Assembly (NCBI GenBank): GCA_036567205.1
Contig: DATCVA010000204.1
Location: 1 to 18,066 of the forward strand
Length of the DNA: 18,066 nucleotides
Direction: 5' to 3'
DNA from: DATCVA01 sp036567205
GTDB lineage: Bacteria > Pseudomonadota > Gammaproteobacteria > Burkholderiales > Burkholderiaceae_B
This document shows positions 14,093-18,066 of the stretch, piece after piece. Position 1 is the first letter of the stretch. Each line of letters opens with the position of its first letter. The notes beneath the pieces are model-generated. The model worked only from the letters and a program-made list of their open reading frames with translations. It had not been told where the DNA came from and did not search any database. The position numbers were made by a program, and so were the translations under genes.

Positions 14093-14527
14093 ATGGCGCA
14101 ACATATACTGGTTCTGCATGGCCCTAACCTTAATTTGCTCGGTACACGCGAGCCCGAGGTTTACGGCCGGCAAACCTTATCCGATATAAATACTGGTTTG
14201 CAGCAGTTGGCCTCCCAACATAGCGCGAACTGCACCGTCTTCCAGAGCAATCACGAAGGCGAACTCGTCGACCGCATTCAGGCGGCTCGTAGCGATAGTA
14301 CGGATTTTATTATTATCAATGCGGCGGCTTACACTCACACCAGTGTGGCAATACGCGATGCGTTGGCGGCCGTCAGCATTCCATTTATTGAAGTGCATTT
14401 ATCCAATGTGCATAAACGCGAGCCATTCCGTCATCACTCTTATTTGTCCGATCTGGCTCAAGGGGTGATTGTCGGGCTGGGCGCCTCTGGGTACGAAGCG
14501 GCATTGCGCTACGCTATAGTCAATTGA
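14093..14527 (+). CDS. aroQ: Type II 3-dehydroquinate dehydratase
   Basis: Cytoplasmic dodecameric enzyme that dehydrates 3-dehydroquinate to 3-dehydroshikimate, the substrate of AroE. The 144-residue protein matches the type II family length. Motifs: LHGPNLNLLGTREPEVYG (8-25) with lid residues R19 and the catalytic Y24, QSNHEGELVD (51-60), NAAAYTHTSVAIRDA (77-91) and EVHLSNVHKREPFRHHS (100-116), with catalytic H102. The ATG follows TATAAAACCCCATA, which has no Shine-Dalgarno match. It sits between the tlpA-like gene and accB, as is common in betaproteobacteria. A short hairpin with a seven-T run lies directly after its stop. Confidence 0.96.
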   Translation: MAQHILVLHGPNLNLLGTREPEVYGRQTLSDINTGLQQLASQHSANCTVFQSNHEGELVDRIQAARSDSTDFIIINAAAYTHTSVAIRDALAAVSIPFIEVHLSNVHKREPFRHHSYLSDLAQGVIVGLGASGYEAALRYAIVN

Positions 14528-14528
14528 A

Positions 14529-14547
14529 GGCAGCGTGCCGTTTTTTT
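14529..14547 (+). terminator. Possible weak terminator after aroQ
   Basis: GGCA (14529-14532) and TGCC (14536-14539) can pair around a GCG loop, followed after one base by seven T (14541-14547). The 4-bp stem is short, so it may only partly separate aroQ from accB. Confidence 0.35.
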
Positions 14548-14615
14548 AATCTTTTTATCAATTAATATCGTTCACTGTCCGCTACGAGCGCGGTGTAATG
14601 TCACGGGAAGTTTGT

Positions 14616-15044
14616 ATGGATCTGAGAAAACTTAAAACCTTAATCGATTTGGTAGCTGAATCTGGAATTGCCGAGCTCGAAATCACCGAGGGCGAAGGTA
14701 AGGTAAGAATCGTCAAGTTTTCCCAAACGGTGCAGCCTGTAGCCTATGCGCCCGAGCCCGCTCCGGTGGCAGCGGCGCCAGTTGCAGCCGCTGCTCCTGC
14801 CGCACCGGTTGGCCACGCGGTGAAGTCCCCCATGGTGGGTACCTTCTATCGCGCCCCGAATCCGGGCGCGTCGCCGTTCGTCGAGGTAGGCCAGGCCGTT
14901 AAAGAAGGCGAGCCGCTGTGTATCATCGAGGCCATGAAACTGCTGAATGAAATCGAAGCAGACAAATCTGGTGTCATTAAGGAAATTCTGGTTGAGAACG
15001 GCGAACCTGTCGAGTACGGTCAACCCTTATTCATTATTGGCTAA
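14616..15044 (+). CDS. accB: Acetyl-CoA carboxylase biotin carboxyl carrier protein
   Basis: Carrier subunit of acetyl-CoA carboxylase, which makes malonyl-CoA for fatty-acid synthesis. The 142-residue protein has an N-terminal region starting MDLRKLKTLIDLVAESGI, a flexible Ala/Pro linker (about 45-66) and the C-terminal biotinyl domain. EAMKLLNEIEA carries the biotinylated lysine K108, and SPMVGTFYRAPNPGASPFVE (71-90) includes the thumb region of AccB proteins. The frame opens at an ATG 18 bases earlier, but the chosen ATG matches the family start and has GGGAAG about 6 bases upstream. accC follows after 3 bp, so the two are clearly cotranslated. Confidence 0.96.
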   Translation: MDLRKLKTLIDLVAESGIAELEITEGEGKVRIVKFSQTVQPVAYAPEPAPVAAAPVAAAAPAAPVGHAVKSPMVGTFYRAPNPGASPFVEVGQAVKEGEPLCIIEAMKLLNEIEADKSGVIKEILVENGEPVEYGQPLFIIG

Positions 15045-15047
15045 CTA

Positions 15048-16394
15048 ATGTTTGAAAAAATTCTAATTGCCAATCGTGGCGAAATTGCATTGCGTATTCA
15101 GCGGGCGTGCCGTGAACTCGGCATAAAGACCGTGGTGGTTCACTCCGAGGCCGACCGTGACGCGAAGTACGTTCGCCTGGCGGACGAGTCGGTGTGCATC
15201 GGGCCTGCTCCGGCCCGTGATAGTTACTTGAATATGCCGGCTTTGATTTCGGCGGCGGAAGTCACTGATGCCGAGGCGATTCACCCCGGCTATGGATTTC
15301 TGGCTGAAAACGCCGATTTTGCCGAGCGTGTTGAAAAAAGCGGCTTTGTTTTTATTGGCCCACGTCCTGAGACCATACGTATCATGGGCGATAAGGTATG
15401 CGCCAAAAAAGCAATGATCGAAGCTGGTGTGCCGGTTGTGCCAGGCTCCGAAGGCGCCTTGCCTGACGACTCCAAGGAAGTCCTGCGCATGGCGCGTGAA
15501 GTTGGTTATCCCGTCATCATCAAAGCCGCAGGCGGTGGCGGCGGCCGCGGTATGCGAGTCGTCTATACCGAAGCAGCCCTGCTTAATGCCGTTACCATGA
15601 CGCGGTCCGAAGCCGGCGCTGCATTCAACAACCCCGAAGTCTATATGGAGAAGTTCCTCGAGAACCCACGCCACATAGAAATTCAAATCCTGGCAGATGG
15701 CGGCCGCAACGCAGTTTGGCTAGGCGAGCGCGATTGCTCCATGCAGCGCCGCCATCAAAAGATTATTGAAGAAGCGCCTGCGCCAGGCATTCCCCGGCGT
15801 TTAATTGAGCGCATTGGCGAGCGTTGTGCCGAGGCCTGCCGTAAAATGGGTTATCGTGGTGCGGGTACGTTCGAGTTTCTGTATGAAGACGGGGAATTCT
15901 TTTTTATTGAAATGAACACCCGAATTCAGGTGGAGCACACCATTACCGAGATGGTTACCGGTATCGATTTAGTGCAACAGCAAATTCTGATTGCCGCCGG
16001 TGAAAAATTTACTTTGCGCCAGCGTGACATTGAGTTTAAGGGGCACTCAATCGAGTGTCGCATCAATGCCGAGGACCCTTTTACATTTACGCCCAGCCCA
16101 GGCCGGATTACAAGCTGGCATACGCCAGGCGGGCCTGGGGTGCGTATGGACTCCCATGTGTTTAGCGGATATATGGTCCCTCCTAATTACGACTCCATGA
16201 TTGCGAAGCTTATTACTTATGGCGCTACCCGCCAGCAAGCGATTGCCCGCATGGAAATCGCCCTTTCTGAAATGGCAGTCGAAGGAATTTTGACCAATAT
16301 TCCATTACACCGCGAGCTTATGCAGGATGCGCGATTTGTTGAGGGCGGCACCAGTATTCACTACCTCGAGCATAAGCTGTCGCAGCGCCCATAA
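15048..16394 (+). CDS. accC: Acetyl-CoA carboxylase biotin carboxylase subunit
   Basis: ATP-grasp enzyme of 448 residues that carboxylates the biotin on AccB with bicarbonate and ATP, the first half-reaction of acetyl-CoA carboxylase. The N-terminus is MFEKILIANRGEIALRI. ATP-binding residues K116 and K159 and the glycine loop AAGGGGGRGMR (160-170) are present. E276, E288, N290 and R292 (IEMNTRIQVEH, 287-297) fall at exactly the E. coli numbers. EHTITEM replaces the commoner EHPVTEM, a mild substitution. There is no Shine-Dalgarno of its own; the start lies 3 bp after the accB stop, so translation is probably coupled. A strong intrinsic terminator follows 23 bp downstream. Confidence 0.97.
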   Translation: MFEKILIANRGEIALRIQRACRELGIKTVVVHSEADRDAKYVRLADESVCIGPAPARDSYLNMPALISAAEVTDAEAIHPGYGFLAENADFAERVEKSGFVFIGPRPETIRIMGDKVCAKKAMIEAGVPVVPGSEGALPDDSKEVLRMAREVGYPVIIKAAGGGGGRGMRVVYTEAALLNAVTMTRSEAGAAFNNPEVYMEKFLENPRHIEIQILADGGRNAVWLGERDCSMQRRHQKIIEEAPAPGIPRRLIERIGERCAEACRKMGYRGAGTFEFLYEDGEFFFIEMNTRIQVEHTITEMVTGIDLVQQQILIAAGEKFTLRQRDIEFKGHSIECRINAEDPFTFTPSPGRITSWHTPGGPGVRMDSHVFSGYMVPPNYDSMIAKLITYGATRQQAIARMEIALSEMAVEGILTNIPLHRELMQDARFVEGGTSIHYLEHKLSQRP

Positions 16395-16417
16395 TCGCCC
16401 CGACACTCAAGCCGGAC

Positions 16418-16443
16418 AAACAGGGGCTTGCCCCTGTTTTCTT
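16418..16443 (+). terminator. Intrinsic terminator after accC
   Basis: AAACAGGGG (16418-16426) and CCCCTGTTT (16431-16439) form a perfect 9-bp stem with a CTTG loop, followed by TCTT (T-rich tail TTTTCTT counting the stem end). This is the clearest intrinsic terminator in the window. It ends only 13 bases before the prmA ATG. Confidence 0.75.
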
Positions 16444-16456
16444 AATGGAAATTACT

Positions 16457-17392
16457 ATGCGTGAACTCGTGCTAAATTGCCCTGAGGCACAGGCCGAGGC
16501 GCTGTCGGATGCCTTGCTTGAAGCAGGTGTCTTGTCGGTTTCGGTTGAAGATGCAGACAGCGATACGGAAGCCGAACAGCCCTTGTTCGGCGAGCCGGGC
16601 ACCGAGCCTGCCGTGCAGGCATGGCGGCATAACCATGTTGTCGCGCTATTGCCCGACGGCGCCGATCCCGAGCAAATTCTGGAGCAACTGCGGGTTGTGG
16701 GCGGTGCCGATTTTCTGGCCAAAGACTGGACTACCCGCGAAGTGCCTGATGCTGATTGGGTTCGCCTGACTCAGTCTCAGTTCGGTCCGATTCAAATCAG
16801 CGATCGTATCTGGATTGTGCCAAGCTGGCATCGCGACGATCCGAACGTACCGCCGGTTGCGACCGATCCGGTTTTTGTCAGTACCGGCAACGCGCCAATA
16901 CATATTGAGCTCGATCCAGGTCTGGCGTTTGGGACAGGAAGTCATCCCACTACCCATTTATGCCTTGCGTGGCTGGCGGAAAATTTGCGGTCCGGCGAGA
17001 CGGTGCTTGATTACGGTTGCGGTTCGGGTATTTTGGCCATCGCCGCCAAAATGCTCGGCGCCGGCACGACCTGGGCAGTCGATATCGACGAACAGGCTGT
17101 ACAGTCGACTCGCTACAATGCCCAGGTAAACCATGTAGCCATCGAGGCTGCCTTGCCGAACGAGTTGCCAGACGGGAAAATGCAGTTGGTGGTTGCCAAT
17201 ATCTTGTCCAATCCTCTTAAGGTGTTGGCGCCCATGCTGGCAAACCGTGTATCGCCTGGCGGGCGCTTGATATTGTCTGGCATCCTGGAACGGCAGGCCG
17301 ATGAGGTTGCGCAAGCCTACGCGCCCTGGCTGAGCATGAGTGTCTGGCGTGCCCGTGACGGCTGGGTTTGTCTGCACGGCCAGCGAATTTAA
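16457..17392 (+). CDS. prmA: Ribosomal protein L11 methyltransferase
   Basis: SAM-dependent enzyme of 311 residues that methylates ribosomal protein L11. The N-terminal L11-binding domain starts MRELVLNCPEAQAEALSDAL. The SAM-binding core has VLDYGCGSGILAIAA (183-197), with AVDIDEQAV (207-215) as the second motif. LDPGLAFGTGSHPTTHLCL (152-170) and NILSNPL (248-254) are PrmA signatures. An in-frame ATG four codons upstream lies at the terminator tail with no ribosome binding site, whereas the one used has GGAA about 7 bases ahead and matches the family start. The gene sits just behind the accC terminator, so it depends on read-through or an unseen promoter. The zinc-ribbon gene follows after 18 bp. 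Confidence 0.95.
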   Translation: MRELVLNCPEAQAEALSDALLEAGVLSVSVEDADSDTEAEQPLFGEPGTEPAVQAWRHNHVVALLPDGADPEQILEQLRVVGGADFLAKDWTTREVPDADWVRLTQSQFGPIQISDRIWIVPSWHRDDPNVPPVATDPVFVSTGNAPIHIELDPGLAFGTGSHPTTHLCLAWLAENLRSGETVLDYGCGSGILAIAAKMLGAGTTWAVDIDEQAVQSTRYNAQVNHVAIEAALPNELPDGKMQLVVANILSNPLKVLAPMLANRVSPGGRLILSGILERQADEVAQAYAPWLSMSVWRARDGWVCLHGQRI

Positions 17393-17410
17393 CGGTTAGT
17401 AGATTTGGCT

Positions 17411-18066
17411 ATGGATTTAACCACGCGGTGTCCTCAATGTGGTTCAACGTTTCAGGCAAGCCTGGATCAGTTGCAATTACGCAAGGGCTATATTCGTTGC
17501 ATTCATTGCGCGCATATCTTCGATGGTTACGAAGCCGTGGTGCCCGCTGCCGGCGTGCCGGCGGGGGCGTCGGCAAGCGACGCGTCGTCCGCAGACCGTG
17601 ACGCGCCGGTTAAGGGGCCCCGTATCGTGCGGCCGCGCCTGACAGAAGGCGCGCACGAAACTGCTGCATGGCCCGAGGTTCGCATTCCGAAGTTTACGAT
17701 CTCGTCAGGAACACCTGGTAATCCGGAATCCCTCGAGGAACCCGTAATCTCAGCGCGCCCGCCCGTCGATCATGCCCACCGCATCACACCCAGGGCGGAG
17801 CCTGTTATTGGGGCGGGGCGATCCATCCCCACGGCGGCTCGCCGCCCGGATCAACAGGCGGCGTCTGAGCCCGTTTATGTGCCGGACGCAGCGGTCGGCG
17901 CCTCATCCCAGGTATATGCCGAGCCTCGTGAGGCTCGTTATTCCGGTGATCAACAGTCTTTGCCTGAGTTTCTTGATAAGCAGTTCACGCGTCGTCGTGG
18001 CGCTGCCCGCGTCTTTTGGAGTGTTCTGGTTCTGATTGGACTATGTGCAATACTGGCGCAAGTGGT
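17411..18066 (+). CDS. Zinc-ribbon/DUF3426 membrane protein, 3'-truncated by window edge
   Basis: The open frame runs from the ATG at 17411 through the right edge; 218 residues are visible. It starts MDLTTRCPQCGSTFQASLDQ, and C7, C10, C30 and C33 (IRCIHCAHIF) form an MJ0042-type zinc ribbon. A long low-complexity region rich in Ala, Pro, Ser, Glu and Arg (about 45-195) follows, then a hydrophobic segment (FWSVLVLIGLCAILAQV, about 202-218) that looks like a membrane helix. This plan, with a DUF3426 domain after the helix, is common directly after prmA in betaproteobacteria; the DUF3426 part would lie outside the window. Function is unknown. It is 18 bp after prmA, so likely cotranscribed. Confidence 0.85.
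   Translation, partial: MDLTTRCPQCGSTFQASLDQLQLRKGYIRCIHCAHIFDGYEAVVPAAGVPAGASASDASSADRDAPVKGPRIVRPRLTEGAHETAAWPEVRIPKFTISSGTPGNPESLEEPVISARPPVDHAHRITPRAEPVIGAGRSIPTAARRPDQQAASEPVYVPDAAVGASSQVYAEPREARYSGDQQSLPEFLDKQFTRRRGAARVFWSVLVLIGLCAILAQV

Noticed and set aside
15063..15686. 207-codon open frame opposite accC
   Set aside because: It lies wholly inside the well-conserved accC on the other strand and its sequence has no domain features; a shadow frame.
1..18066. A novel defence island, phage or secondary-metabolite cluster
   Set aside because: Every gene over about 150 bp belongs to a recognised core or housekeeping family, and no integrase, transposase, toxin-antitoxin pair or defence-type gene was seen.

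Overview
This window is a stretch of bacterial chromosome filled with conserved core genes. Gene content, gene order and protein sequences (HemL, ThiE/ThiD-like, YqgE/RuvX, Mpl/YqiA/AroE/MtgA, AroQ/AccB/AccC/PrmA) point to a betaproteobacterium of the order Burkholderiales, most likely family Alcaligenaceae (Bordetella, Achromobacter or Pusillimonas relatives). This is judged from remembered protein families and gene order, not from a search. There are no rRNA or tRNA genes, no CRISPR array, no transposase or phage gene, and no recognisable defence or secretion cluster.

Layout. Positions 1-2366 (minus strand): thiD-like, thiE and hemL, covering thiamine and tetrapyrrole precursor synthesis. 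hemL runs off the left edge. Positions 2486-4551 (plus strand): a small rubredoxin, yqgE (UPF0301), ruvX and a plsC-type acyltransferase with a TTG start. Positions 4548-13114 (minus strand), in transcription order: mpl, yqiA, an RNase II-family gene, a TonB-like gene, aroE, mtgA, then a 136-bp gap, lptG and apaH. This run is tightly packed, with ATGA or GTGA stop/start overlaps at tonB-like/aroE and lptG/apaH, and its theme is cell-envelope assembly: peptidoglycan recycling and synthesis, LPS export, and a TonB-like envelope protein. Positions 13397-18066 (plus strand): a TlpA-like thioredoxin with a twin-arginine-like leader, aroQ, accB, accC, prmA, and a zinc-ribbon/DUF3426 membrane protein cut by the right edge.

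The most unusual DNA is a 0.2-kb array of two imperfect tandem copies of a hairpin-forming repeat (13143-13343) in the divergent mpl/tlpA promoter region. The first copy carries a perfect 23-bp inverted repeat. The repeat also adds a false N-terminal extension to the open mpl reading frame. Other points worth a look are the ThiD-like protein that lacks the usual kinase active-site loop, a TonB-like protein with a coiled-coil spacer instead of a proline-rich one, an RNase II-like protein with an altered metal-site residue, a strong terminator placed just before the prmA ribosome binding site, and an aroQ start with no Shine-Dalgarno sequence. No convincing new multi-gene system is present; the window is mostly ordinary core genome.
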